Positions 8,609 through 16,872 of a stretch of DNA of 58,080 nt are shown here, piece by piece. This DNA is from Saprospiraceae bacterium (GTDB taxonomy: Bacteria > Bacteroidota > Bacteroidia > Chitinophagales > Saprospiraceae). The stretch's first letter is position 1. Every line of letters begins with the position of its first letter. The stretch is taken from the NCBI GenBank assembly GCA_013360405.1, contig JABWBR010000040.1, forward strand, positions 1 to 58,080, in the 5' to 3' direction. The notes under the pieces are model-generated. The model worked only from the letters and a program-made list of their open reading frames with translations. It had not been told where the DNA came from and made no database searches. Made by a program: the position numbers and the translations under genes.

Positions 8609-9829
8609 TTAACGAAATTTTTTGACGATGAGGGAAGAGTTGGTTCCTCCAAAGCCAAAAGAATTGGACAGAAACACATTCATCTCTTTTTCGATAGTCT
8701 CTGGTACGATATTAAGCTTGGCGGAGACTTCGTCGGGATTTTCGAAATTGATATTGGGAGCGATAAACCCGTTTTGCATCATCAGTATGGAATAAATCAC
8801 CTCGCTGGCGCCCGCCATCCAGCATTCATGGCCGGTCATCGATTTGGTAGAGCTCACAAAAGGCCTTGAGGCGCCGAATACTTCGTGCAGTGCGCCGGCT
8901 TCGCTGGCATCGCCAATGGGGGTTGAAGTGGCGTGCGCATTGATGTAGTCGATATCGGCGGCAGCAATGCCTGCGTCGATGAGGGCCATCTGCAGCGATT
9001 TGACGGGGCCTTCTACGCTGGGTTGAGAGATGTGCGCGCCGTTGGACGAAAAGCCGTAACCTATGATTTCTGCCAGGATGGTGGCGCCCCTTTGTATGGC
9101 CGACTCATAGCTTTCAAGTATCAGCGAGGCGCCGCCTCCACTGGGCACAAGTCCGTCGCGGTCGCGATCAAAAGGCCGGGAAGCCCGACCCGGCTCGTCT
9201 TCGCGTATCGAAAAAGCGCTGAGGCCGTCAAAGCTGCCCATTGCGTATTGGTTGATCTCTTGGGCGCCGCCGCACAGGATGATGTCCTGCAAACCGTTGC
9301 GGATAAACATGTAACCCAGGCCGATGGCATGCGAGCCGCTGGCGCAGGCGGCGCTGACGGTAAAGTTGATACCTTTGAGCTTGTAGATGGTGGCCAGGTT
9401 CATCGTGACCGTCGAATTCATCGATTGAAAGATAGAACCCGACATGAGCGAGGTGGTGTCGTGTTTTTGGCGCAGGGCGTCGATAGATTCTATGACGGCT
9501 TTCGCCGAACTATCATTGCCGTATATGATGCCCACTTCGCGGCGCTCGAGGAAGTCCATGTCGATGCCTGCCTGTGCCAGCGCCTCGGCAGTGGCTACGT
9601 ATGCGTATTCGGCTTCTTCGGCCAGTCCCACGCGCTGGCGGCGTTCCAGCACGCCCTTCAGGTTGGGCTTCTCTACAATGCCTGTGAGCCCCGAACGAAA
9701 GCCGAAATCCTTGCGCTCCTGGTCATATCCGATACCGGATACCCCTTTGTACAAGGATTGGGTTACTTCTTCCAGATTTTTCCCGATACAGGAGTATATG
9801 CCCATACCGGTGATGACTACTCGCCTCAT
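8609..9829 (-). CDS. Beta-ketoacyl-ACP synthase II-like (FabF family)
   Basis: This 406-residue ketosynthase has the closest look to a standard FabF of the three in the operon. Cys162 sits in SAACASGSHAIG, with His in NAHATSTPIGD and in SMTGHECWMAG. The N-terminus RRVVITGMGIYSCIG is the classic KS start. It is separated from the ketoreductase gene upstream by about 150 bp of repeats, the longest gap inside the operon. It may perform early condensations on the aromatic starter; this is inference. Confidence 0.92.
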   Translation of the reverse strand: MRRVVITGMGIYSCIGKNLEEVTQSLYKGVSGIGYDQERKDFGFRSGLTGIVEKPNLKGVLERRQRVGLAEEAEYAYVATAEALAQAGIDMDFLERREVGIIYGNDSSAKAVIESIDALRQKHDTTSLMSGSIFQSMNSTVTMNLATIYKLKGINFTVSAACASGSHAIGLGYMFIRNGLQDIILCGGAQEINQYAMGSFDGLSAFSIREDEPGRASRPFDRDRDGLVPSGGGASLILESYESAIQRGATILAEIIGYGFSSNGAHISQPSVEGPVKSLQMALIDAGIAAADIDYINAHATSTPIGDASEAGALHEVFGASRPFVSSTKSMTGHECWMAGASEVIYSILMMQNGFIAPNINFENPDEVSAKLNIVPETIEKEMNVFLSNSFGFGGTNSSLIVKKFR

Positions 9830-9835
9830 TTTTTT

Positions 9836-9992
9836 TGTTTATAAGGGTTTATGAGGGTTTATGAGGGTTTATGAGGGTTTATGAGGGTTTATAAGGGTTT
9901 ATGAGGGTTTTAAAAATTATTTAATCAAACATCCAACATTCAACATCCAACATCCAACATCCAACATTCAACATTCAACATTCACATATACA
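9836..9992. repeat. Two word-repeat arrays inside the pigment operon
   Basis: The gap between the ketoreductase and ketosynthase genes holds two arrays. From 9839 to about 9912 a 10-bp word (GGGTTTATGA, with small variants) repeats about seven times. From about 9927 to 9985 a 7-bp word (CATCCAA/CATTCAA) repeats about eight times and reaches the ketoreductase stop codon. Both would be transcribed if the operon is one unit. Confidence 0.85.
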
Positions 9993-10710
9993 GTCCTCCG
10001 TTCACTGAGATAACCTCTCCGGTGACGTAAGAAGCGCGGGATGACGCGAGGAAACCGGCCACAGCGGCGACTTCTTCGGGGGCGCCAAACCGGCGCATGG
10101 GTATAGTTGCTTTGATATCCTGCTCGGGCAGGTCTTGGGTCATATCGGTAGAAATAAAACCGGGCGCGATACAGTTGACCGTAATATTTTTGCGCGCCAT
10201 TTCCTGGGCCAGGGCTTTGGAGGCGGCGATAATGCCGCCTTTTGCAGCTGAATAATTTGTTTGACCGGCCATGCCGCTCAAGCCCGACAAAGATACGATA
10301 TTTATAATTCTACCGTATTTGTTGCGCAACATTGCTTTGAGCAGGCATTGGGTGACGGCATAAAACCCGCCAAGGTGGGTGTTGATCACGCTATCCCAGT
10401 CGGGGTCTTCCTGCCACAGCAGCAGGTTGTCTTTTCGATGCCCCGCGTTATTGACCAGTACCTCTATACAGCGTCCTTCTTCTTGTTGCAGCCAGTTTTC
10501 CAGCACCTGCCGGGTTTGCATTCTGTCGCTCACATCAAAGGGAAGCAGGCTGCCTTCGCCGCCATTATCGCTGATTAATTGCAGGGTTTGGCGTGCGGCT
10601 TCTTCATTGGATTGATAATTGACCAGCACGTGGTAGCCCATATTACCCAATTCCAGACAAATAGCCCTCCCGATACCCCTGGAGCCTCCGGTTACTAGCG
10701 CGTATTTCAT
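9982..10710 (-). CDS. fabG: 3-oxoacyl-ACP reductase (SDR family)
   Basis: This 242-residue short-chain dehydrogenase/reductase is predicted to reduce 3-oxoacyl-ACP with NADPH. The nucleotide-binding motif is TGGSRGIG near the N-terminus, the NNAG motif is present, and the catalytic Ser and YxxxK are in SLSGLSG and YSAAK. The C-terminus EVISVNGGLYM is typical of FabG. The Met at 10710 (MKYALVTGG) is taken over the Met two codons upstream because FabG proteins usually start about five residues before the TGG motif. It lies about 23 bp after the ammonia-lyase gene in the pigment operon. Confidence 0.93.
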   Translation of the reverse strand: MKYALVTGGSRGIGRAICLELGNMGYHVLVNYQSNEEAARQTLQLISDNGGEGSLLPFDVSDRMQTRQVLENWLQQEEGRCIEVLVNNAGHRKDNLLLWQEDPDWDSVINTHLGGFYAVTQCLLKAMLRNKYGRIINIVSLSGLSGMAGQTNYSAAKGGIIAASKALAQEMARKNITVNCIAPGFISTDMTQDLPEQDIKATIPMRRFGAPEEVAAVAGFLASSRASYVTGEVISVNGGLYM

Positions 10711-10739
10711 TGGCAAGTGTTCTGCTGTACAAAAGGATA

Positions 10740-12281
10740 TTATTCCCGTTCTTCGTTTTTAAGAAAATCTCTCAACTGCTGGAGCGAATCGGAGAGGGGA
10801 AAATCCTGTTCAAATATAGGCACAATAGCCCTTAATTCAAAGTAAGCCGCCCTGGATGCCGACGACAATCGGTCGGATATCTGCAAATAATCGACGGATT
10901 GTAAAATGGCCAGCCATTCGATGGCCAGCACTTCGAATGCGTTGTCAATTATTTTTTTTGTCAATAGGGCGGCATTGGTACCCATGCTTACGATATCCTG
11001 GTTGTCGTTGTTGTTGGGGATACTGTGTAAGTACATGGGGTAGGAGAGCGTTTGGTTTTCGGCGACGGTTGAAGTAGCCGTAAATTGTGCGCCCTGCATC
11101 CCGAAGTTAAACCCGATTTGTCCCAGATTGACAAAAGGAGGCAACTTATTGTTCAACTTGCTATTGAGCAGATAGTTCAATTGTCGTTCACACAACATAG
11201 ATAATTTCGTGACGGCAATTTTCAGCTTGTCCATTTCCAGCGCGATATAATCTCCGTGGAAATTGCCGCCGTGGTGCACATGCTGTTCTTCTTCAAAAAC
11301 GAGCGGATTGTCATTGGCCGAGTTGAGCTCATCGAACACTGTTTTTTCGGAGTAATTGAGGGTGTCGGCCACAGGGCCGAGCACTTGGGGAATACAGCGG
11401 ATGGAGTAATACTCCTGGATTTTGTCTTCGGCTTGGCCTGCTTCAGCTGTGCGCTGATACAAGTGTTCTGTGCGACTCCTGATGAGCTTGCTGTCGTGTA
11501 GCAGCGCGCGCATACGGGCGGCCACCCATCGTTGGCCTTCGTGTAGTTTGGCGGCATTGAGGGAAGCCGAGAAATGATCGTCGTAGGCTTCCACGATTTC
11601 ATTGATCACAGAGGAAGCCAAAATGCTCCATTCCAACAAACGACGGGCATACGACACGTTGAGTACGCCGATACCGGTCATAGCGGAGGTGCCGTTGATC
11701 AATGCCAACCCTTCGCGCAAGTGCATAGCAATGGGCTGAAGGCCTTCTACTTCAAACGCCTCGCTGGTGGGCTTAATAACGCCCCGGTGGAAAACCCGGC
11801 CTTCGCCGATCATTGAAAGCGCCAGGTGCGCCAATTGTACCAGGTCGCCGCTGGCGCCCACGCTGCCGTGATCGTAAATACAAGGATAAATATCGCGGTT
11901 GATCATTTGGCTCAGCAATAAAACCGTGCTGCCGTGTACGCCCGAACGGGCCAGCATCAGTGTATTGAGCCTGGCAATCATGATGGCTTTCACATAAAGC
12001 GGAGGAATGAGTTGCCCCATCCCTGTGGCATGGCTCCTGATGAGGTTGTACTGAAGCGCCTGGATATCTTTCGGACCGATGATATATTGCGCCATGGGCC
12101 CAAATCCCGTATTTACGCCGTAGATAACTTTATTGACAGCAAATTGCTTCAGGAATTCGTGGTTGTTTTCAACTTTCCGGAGCGCGTTATCGTCTATTTC
12201 TATAGACGTATTGGGGGCAAAGAGCAGGCGTCGAAACTCGGCTATTCCGAGCTGTTGTGTCCCGACTTTAATTCGTTGCAC
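10740..12281 (-). CDS. Aromatic amino acid ammonia-lyase (tyrosine ammonia-lyase-like)
   Basis: This 513-residue enzyme belongs to the HAL/PAL/TAL family, which uses the MIO cofactor made from Ala-Ser-Gly. The ASG is at residues 143-145 (GASGDLVQLAHLAL), the catalytic Tyr54 is in YGVNTGFGPMAQY, and the substrate-pocket motif is IRSH (about residues 81-84). From memory, the sequence closely follows the tyrosine ammonia-lyase of the Flavobacterium johnsoniae flexirubin cluster over its whole length, including SIPNNNDNQDIVSMGTN. It is the first gene of the operon and would make 4-coumarate as the aromatic starter. A histidine ammonia-lyase call from automatic annotation would be wrong on context. 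Confidence 0.9.
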   Translation of the reverse strand: MQRIKVGTQQLGIAEFRRLLFAPNTSIEIDDNALRKVENNHEFLKQFAVNKVIYGVNTGFGPMAQYIIGPKDIQALQYNLIRSHATGMGQLIPPLYVKAIMIARLNTLMLARSGVHGSTVLLLSQMINRDIYPCIYDHGSVGASGDLVQLAHLALSMIGEGRVFHRGVIKPTSEAFEVEGLQPIAMHLREGLALINGTSAMTGIGVLNVSYARRLLEWSILASSVINEIVEAYDDHFSASLNAAKLHEGQRWVAARMRALLHDSKLIRSRTEHLYQRTAEAGQAEDKIQEYYSIRCIPQVLGPVADTLNYSEKTVFDELNSANDNPLVFEEEQHVHHGGNFHGDYIALEMDKLKIAVTKLSMLCERQLNYLLNSKLNNKLPPFVNLGQIGFNFGMQGAQFTATSTVAENQTLSYPMYLHSIPNNNDNQDIVSMGTNAALLTKKIIDNAFEVLAIEWLAILQSVDYLQISDRLSSASRAAYFELRAIVPIFEQDFPLSDSLQQLRDFLKNEERE

Positions 12282-12392
12282 AAAATTTTAATTAAACTGT
12301 TAGCCAATATACCCGTTTAAGGAAGATACCCCCGGCATTTGTAACACGAAATCTGCCGCAGGCCCAACCCGCCGCGTGGTATAAAATTTGGC

Positions 12393-12424
12393 CAAAGATA
12401 TAATATATTCCGGATTTTCGGCAA
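12393..12424 (-). promoter_or_regulatory. Candidate promoter for the pigment operon
   Basis: On the minus strand the sequence reads TTG (12424-12422), a 21-nt spacer, then TATCTTTG (12400-12393), which fits the Bacteroidota TTG...TAnnTTTG promoter. It lies about 110 bp ahead of the ammonia-lyase start in the divergent gap. The spacer is at the long end of the range. Confidence 0.45.
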
Positions 12425-12436
12425 AAAGCCTATTCT

Positions 12437-14113
12437 ATGAATCTGCGTTTTTGGAAGAGAAGCTTGCTTTTTCTACTGTTAATTTTGGGCGGTGTGACCG
12501 TGCCGGCTTTGATTTTTTACAAACAAGTCATTGCCACGCCCCCGCAAGTGTCCGATTTGTCCGTGTTGCAGGATAAGCGACAGGAGACTGCGCCGCAATT
12601 TTATACCCTCAAGCACAACTGGCTGAAAAAAAACCAGGCCGGCTTCTGGGAATTGTATCTCGAAGGCGCCCCTTTTGAAAGAGGGGTTTATGGGGGCAAA
12701 TTGTGCCGCGACATACTGGAGGCCCACGAGTCGGCTTTTGTGCAGGGCGTAGAAGAAAAAATTCACTCGAGATGGTATCTCCAGGTACTGAAATTATTTG
12801 TAGCCTGGTTTAATCGTGACCTGCCCGATCACGTGCCGCTTGAATACCAGCAGGAAATCTACGGCTGGTCGCTTGCCGCTTCCGACTCCTTTGATTACGT
12901 GGGGCCTAAATATCACCGCAAGCTTAATTACCACGCCGCGCACGACATAGGCCACGCGCTGCAGAATATGGGACTGGTATCAGGGTGTACGGCCCTGGCC
13001 GGCTGGGACGGGGCGAGTGCCGACAGCACGCTTCTCTTAGGCCGAAATTTTGATTTCTACATCGGCGACGGTTTCGCCCGCCACAAAATGATCGCCTTTG
13101 TCAATCCCGACAGCGGTATACCCTTTGCTATGGTGACCTGGCCGGGCATGGTCGGTACGGTATCGGGCATGAATCTCGAAGGACTCACGGTGACCCTCAA
13201 TGCCGGCCCCTCCGGTATTCCCCAAGGCGCCAAAACGCCTGTAACTATACTCGGCCGCCGTATTTTACAATATGCATCTACTATTGAGGAGGCTTTTTAC
13301 ATTGCCGAAGAGACCGAAACCTTTGTATCCGAAAATATCGTGGTGAGTACAGGAAAACCCCGCCGGGTAGTGGTGATCGAAAAAACGCCCGAACAGACTA
13401 TTCTCTACGAAACCGATAACGAACACCTGGTATGCGCCAATCATTTTCAGGATAGTGTGTTGTGGCAAAGCGAAGAAAACGAAAAAGCATTGCGCCAGAC
13501 ATCGACGGCTTACCGCTATCGCCGCATGGAGCAGCTTTTTACCCAAAACCAACCTCTTACCCCCGCTAAAATGGCCGCCATACTGCACGATTACCGTGGT
13601 ATGGACAACCGATTTATCGGACTGGGCAACGAAATGGCTATCGACCAGCTTATCGCGCACCACTCGGTGATCTTTCAACCCGAAAAACTTATGATGTGGG
13701 TGGCCGGCATGCCTGCGCAAATAGGCTCTTTTGTGGCTTACGATTTGCGCGAAGTATTCCGAAAAGCCCCTGCTCTGCAGACGCCGCTGGAAATCTCGGA
13801 TGAGGTCTTATCCCTGCCCGCCGATTCGCTGCTTTCTTCGCCGGGTTATGCCGATTATTTGAGGTACAAACATTTAAGCGAAAGCATCTCCAAGGCTGCA
13901 AAAAAAGAAAAACAGGTGGATTCGGAACTGCTCAAGGCTTTTGAGCGGCTTAATCCCGAGCATTATTATACCTACGAGGTGCTGGGCGATTATTACAGCG
14001 CTATCGGCGACTGTGCAAGTGCATTGACCTACTATCAACGCGGACTCACCAAAGCGATCCCCTGGCTTAAAGACCGGGAACATCTGGAAGAGGGCAAGAA
14101 ACGTTGTATGTAG
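12437..14113 (+). CDS. Membrane-anchored C45-type Ntn hydrolase/acyltransferase
   Basis: This 558-residue protein has an N-terminal membrane anchor (about residues 8-28) and a domain of the C45 / acyl-CoA:6-aminopenicillanate acyltransferase type. The probable nucleophile, exposed by self-cleavage, is Cys184 in VSGCTALAGW, followed by LLLGRNFDFYIGDGF and the conserved VTWPGMVGTVSGMN. The last ~90 residues contain a TPR-like stretch (YEVLGDYYSAIGDCASALTYYQRGL). It is divergent from the pigment operon and may share regulation with it; a role in acyl or ester hydrolysis of the pigment is only inferred. Its stop codon abuts a 15-bp tandem repeat. Confidence 0.8.
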   Translation: MNLRFWKRSLLFLLLILGGVTVPALIFYKQVIATPPQVSDLSVLQDKRQETAPQFYTLKHNWLKKNQAGFWELYLEGAPFERGVYGGKLCRDILEAHESAFVQGVEEKIHSRWYLQVLKLFVAWFNRDLPDHVPLEYQQEIYGWSLAASDSFDYVGPKYHRKLNYHAAHDIGHALQNMGLVSGCTALAGWDGASADSTLLLGRNFDFYIGDGFARHKMIAFVNPDSGIPFAMVTWPGMVGTVSGMNLEGLTVTLNAGPSGIPQGAKTPVTILGRRILQYASTIEEAFYIAEETETFVSENIVVSTGKPRRVVVIEKTPEQTILYETDNEHLVCANHFQDSVLWQSEENEKALRQTSTAYRYRRMEQLFTQNQPLTPAKMAAILHDYRGMDNRFIGLGNEMAIDQLIAHHSVIFQPEKLMMWVAGMPAQIGSFVAYDLREVFRKAPALQTPLEISDEVLSLPADSLLSSPGYADYLRYKHLSESISKAAKKEKQVDSELLKAFERLNPEHYYTYEVLGDYYSAIGDCASALTYYQRGLTKAIPWLKDREHLEEGKKRCM

Positions 14114-14751
14114 AGTGAACGTTCACCGTTCACTCGTTCACCGTTCACTCGTTCACCGTTCACTCGTTCACCGTTCACTCGTTCACCGTTCACTCGTTCA
14201 CCGTTCACTCGTTCACCGCGGATGATCTTTTCGGCGTATTCCGGGTCGGTGGCGTAGCCGCCGGCTACCAGTCCGCGAGCCCAGCGGCGGTAATCGCTGC
14301 GGCGGTAGCTAAACAGGTGCTGATAATGGGGTTTGGATGCCAAAAAGCGCCCGAAATCGAGATAGCTTTCTCCGCCTGCTTTGTAAGCTCTAAAACAGGC
14401 CTTTACCGTGCGAAAAGCCCCCCTTTCAAATTCGCGGGTTGGCAGGCAGCAACGCGGCTGACTGGCTTCTGCCTTGATACCGAAATGGTTATTGCCTTTT
14501 TGGGCCAGTTCGCTGGTGCCCCAGGCACTCTCGAGTCCGGCCACTGCCAGCATGATAGTAGGCGGCACGCCTGTTTCTTTACTGGCAGCCACGGCGACCG
14601 GGGCGTATTGTTCGAGGTAAGCCTGGGTTTGTGGCGGCAGGGGCGTGCTGCGCCGCTCGCGCTGACACAAACGCATAATGATAAGCAGGGTGAAAATGAT
14701 AATGACACTCCTGCGCAGATTGAAATAGCTAAATACCTTGCGCGGTAACAT
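14035..14751 (-). CDS. Glucosaminidase-domain peptidoglycan hydrolase with C-terminal repeat read-through
   Basis: This 238-residue protein has an N-terminal signal anchor and a glucosaminidase domain (about residues 35-165), with the catalytic Glu likely in GLESAWGTSELA and later motifs GNNHFGIKAE and YATDPEYAEKI. Such domains cleave glycan strands of peptidoglycan. After IIRGER the frame passes through a 15-bp repeat, giving six GERVN units, and then runs on the opposite strand of the neighbouring C45 hydrolase gene for about 79 bp. The domain normally ends near residue 170, so the last ~65 residues are probably a repeat-driven extension, not an ancestral domain. Confidence 0.85.
   Translation of the reverse strand: MLPRKVFSYFNLRRSVIIIFTLLIIMRLCQRERRSTPLPPQTQAYLEQYAPVAVAASKETGVPPTIMLAVAGLESAWGTSELAQKGNNHFGIKAEASQPRCCLPTREFERGAFRTVKACFRAYKAGGESYLDFGRFLASKPHYQHLFSYRRSDYRRWARGLVAGGYATDPEYAEKIIRGERVNGERVNGERVNGERVNGERVNGERVNGERSLYIQRFLPSSRCSRSLSQGIALVSPR
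14114..14217. repeat. 15-bp tandem repeat, six full copies, with a leading palindrome
   Basis: The unit GTTCACCGTTCACTC repeats exactly six times from 14121 to 14210, with a partial seventh copy to 14217. It is preceded by the 12-bp perfect palindrome GTGAACGTTCAC at 14115-14126. The same palindrome occurs in the 46-bp repeat at the end of the window. On the minus strand the unit is translated as GERVN inside the glucosaminidase gene. Confidence 0.95.
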
Positions 14752-14769
14752 GCGGCAAAGCTATGGATT

Positions 14770-14862
14770 TTTATTAGCAGTTAGCAGTTAGGGCTTAGCG
14801 CTAAGCCCTAACTGCTAAGCCCTAAACCCTAATTGCCAACCGCCAACCCCTAAACCCTTACA
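14770..14862. repeat. Inverted word array (TTAGCAG / CTAAGCCC)
   Basis: Words of the AGCAGTTAGGGCTTAG kind are followed directly by their complement (CTAAGCCCTAACTGCTAAG), so the RNA can form a hairpin with a stem of about 17 bp near 14784-14820. The 3' end of the array runs into the membrane acyltransferase gene and supplies its stop. It probably ends transcription between the two genes. Confidence 0.75.
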
Positions 14863-15968
14863 AAAATCTTTCGCGCATACAAAATCCACACCAAACCCAG
14901 GCAGATCAGTACATTCATAAGTGCCCAGGCTAGTGAGGCGTTGTAGGGCGATAGCCAGGATTCATAAAGCGAGCCGTATAGCGCATCCTTCAGCGTGACG
15001 GGAGCGCCGTCGGCGCCGGCCCAGGAAATTCCGTACATCAGTTTGGCCACTATCGCTGACAATACATACGCCACCAGGGCATTGGTGCCGTATACTACGA
15101 AGGGTTTGATCCATTTTTTGTATTGCAATACATCTACCAGCCAATACACTACGCCCAGGAACAGCAGGGCTACGCCGCCTACATAAAGCACGTAAGAGCT
15201 AGTCCATATTTTTTTGTTGATGGGAAAGGCGAGATCCCAGGTCAGCCCCAGAGCGACCAGGATTGTGCCTACGGCAAAGATACCGGTGAGTTTTTCGTAG
15301 TCATTGCGCGGCGTCTTGATCCACAAGCCGGTGAGCATGCCGATAATACCGGTGACAATAGACGGCAGTGTGCTGAGCAAACCTTCAGGATCCCAGGTTT
15401 TGGCCTGGTCCCACAGGTGCGCACTAGTGAAAATGGTGCGGTCGAGCCAGGCGCCCAGGTTGGTCTCGGGCTCGAGATTGGGGGCGTAACCACCCGGCAC
15501 GGGTACCAGGGTCATCAATATCCAATAAAGCAAGAGCAGACCCGCGCCTGTCCATATTTGTCCTTTCCAGTCTGTTTTCAAAAAGATAATCGAACAGGCC
15601 CCGTAAACCAAGGCTATGCGCTGCAATACGCCAGGAATGCGCAGGCCGGCAAAGTCGAAACCGGGGATGAGATGTAGCAACAAGCCGATGCCGAAAATAG
15701 CCAAAGTGCGGCGCAATATTTTGAGCATCAGCGCTTTTTGATCGGCGCCTTCGGCCTTGCGTCGACCCAGGGCAAGCGGTATGGCAACCCCCACAATAAA
15801 GAGGAAGAAAGGGAAGATCCAGTCGGTAGGCGTACAACCGTGCCAATCGGCGTGCAGCAAGGGGGCATAGGTAGTGCCCCAATTGCCGGGATTATTTACC
15901 AGGATCATACCGGCGATCGTAATACCCCTGAATACGTCAAGTGCGAGTAATCGTTTTGAAGCGTCCAT
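14850..15968 (-). CDS. HGSNAT/YeiB-like membrane acyltransferase (DUF5009 type)
   Basis: This is a polytopic membrane protein of 372 residues with about ten hydrophobic segments. The N-terminal RLLALDVFRGITIAGMILVN, the DWIFPFFLFIVGVAIPLAL segment and the conserved His (LLHADWHGCT) match bacterial relatives of heparan-alpha-glucosaminide N-acetyltransferase, thought to acetylate sugars across the membrane. The Met at 15968 (MDASKR) was chosen over 16025 because it gives the family's usual short N-terminus. The final residues FVRV and the stop come from the word repeat. The substrate is unknown. Confidence 0.85.
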   Translation of the reverse strand: MDASKRLLALDVFRGITIAGMILVNNPGNWGTTYAPLLHADWHGCTPTDWIFPFFLFIVGVAIPLALGRRKAEGADQKALMLKILRRTLAIFGIGLLLHLIPGFDFAGLRIPGVLQRIALVYGACSIIFLKTDWKGQIWTGAGLLLLYWILMTLVPVPGGYAPNLEPETNLGAWLDRTIFTSAHLWDQAKTWDPEGLLSTLPSIVTGIIGMLTGLWIKTPRNDYEKLTGIFAVGTILVALGLTWDLAFPINKKIWTSSYVLYVGGVALLFLGVVYWLVDVLQYKKWIKPFVVYGTNALVAYVLSAIVAKLMYGISWAGADGAPVTLKDALYGSLYESWLSPYNASLAWALMNVLICLGLVWILYARKIFVRV

Positions 15969-16127
15969 AACCAGTTGTTTTTTCGTTTTGCTCTCGTCAC
16001 CAAAAGTAATAAATTCGACTGCCACAAGTAGAATTTCATCGATTAATTTGTGCAGAAAGCAACGTTGTTAACCGGCCTGTGTCTTTCTTAGAAAGTATTT
16101 ACATCATCATCAAAACAAACAGTAGAA

Positions 16128-16787
16128 ATGAAAACCATCCAGCTCACGGTATTAATGTTGACGCTCGTTTTTAACGCCGCCTTAGCACAGAAATGGGGCT
16201 ACGTAAAAGGTGAAGGCCCCGTAGTAAAACAGGAATTAAACCTCGACGATTTTCACTCTATAGGCCTGTCTATCAGTGGTTCGGTTTACCTTTCGCAGGG
16301 CAACACCCAGAAAGTGGTGGTAGAGGCCCAGCAAAATATTATAGACCTGCTGAAAAAAGAAGTGAAAAATGGCAACTGGAATATCGGCTTTGAGAAAAAC
16401 GGGGGCAATTACACAAAGGTGAAGGTGTGGATCACGGTACCTACCCTTAAGGCGTTATCGCTGGCCGGCTCCGGCGATATTATCACGAAAACGGCCTTTA
16501 ACGGCCTCGACAACCTGAAAATGGATATCGCCGGCTCAGGTTCGATTGAAGTGAAGGGTACTGCCAATGGCGCTTCAATAGATATTGCCGGCTCCGGTGA
16601 TGTGAAGGCCGCCGATCTGGAAGCCAAGTCGGTAGAAGTAAGCATTGCCGGCTCCGGCGATTGCTATATCCATGCCGTCGATATGCTTAAAGTCTCGGTG
16701 GCCGGCTCCGGCGACGTCCACTACAAAGGCCGCCCACGCGTAAAAACCAGTATCGCCGGTTCCGGCGAAGTGGAGACGATGGATTAG
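16128..16787 (+). CDS. Secreted DUF2807 (head-GIN-type) protein
   Basis: This 219-residue protein has a cleavable signal peptide (ending near ALA-Q at residue 21) and one DUF2807 domain, a beta-helix-like fold of unknown function common in Bacteroidota. The repeat core A-G-S-G recurs about every 20-25 residues (SLAGSGDI, DIAGSGSI, DIAGSGDV, SIAGSGDC, SVAGSGDV, SIAGSGEV), forming the rungs of the solenoid. It is a single-gene unit closed by a strong hairpin 9 bp after the stop. Confidence 0.88.
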   Translation: MKTIQLTVLMLTLVFNAALAQKWGYVKGEGPVVKQELNLDDFHSIGLSISGSVYLSQGNTQKVVVEAQQNIIDLLKKEVKNGNWNIGFEKNGGNYTKVKVWITVPTLKALSLAGSGDIITKTAFNGLDNLKMDIAGSGSIEVKGTANGASIDIAGSGDVKAADLEAKSVEVSIAGSGDCYIHAVDMLKVSVAGSGDVHYKGRPRVKTSIAGSGEVETMD

Positions 16788-16795
16788 CCGTTGCA

Positions 16796-16828
16796 ACCGG
16801 TCGGACGGTTTCAAACCGTCCGACCGGT
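16796..16828. terminator. Long perfect inverted repeat after the DUF2807 gene
   Basis: Positions 16796-16811 and 16813-16828 are perfect 16-nt complements separated by a single base (core GGTCGGACGGTTT). It lies 9 bp after a stop codon and about 45 bp before the next start. It has no U-run, so it may be a repeat-family palindrome serving as a terminator and not a classic intrinsic terminator. Confidence 0.7.
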
Positions 16829-16872
16829 ACAAGAAAAGTGCTATATTGCAGCCCGAATCTAACTACCGGTAA

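Noticed and set aside
10740-12281. Histidine ammonia-lyase of histidine breakdown (hutH)
   Set aside because: No other hut gene is near, and the context and overall sequence fit the tyrosine ammonia-lyase of flexirubin clusters.
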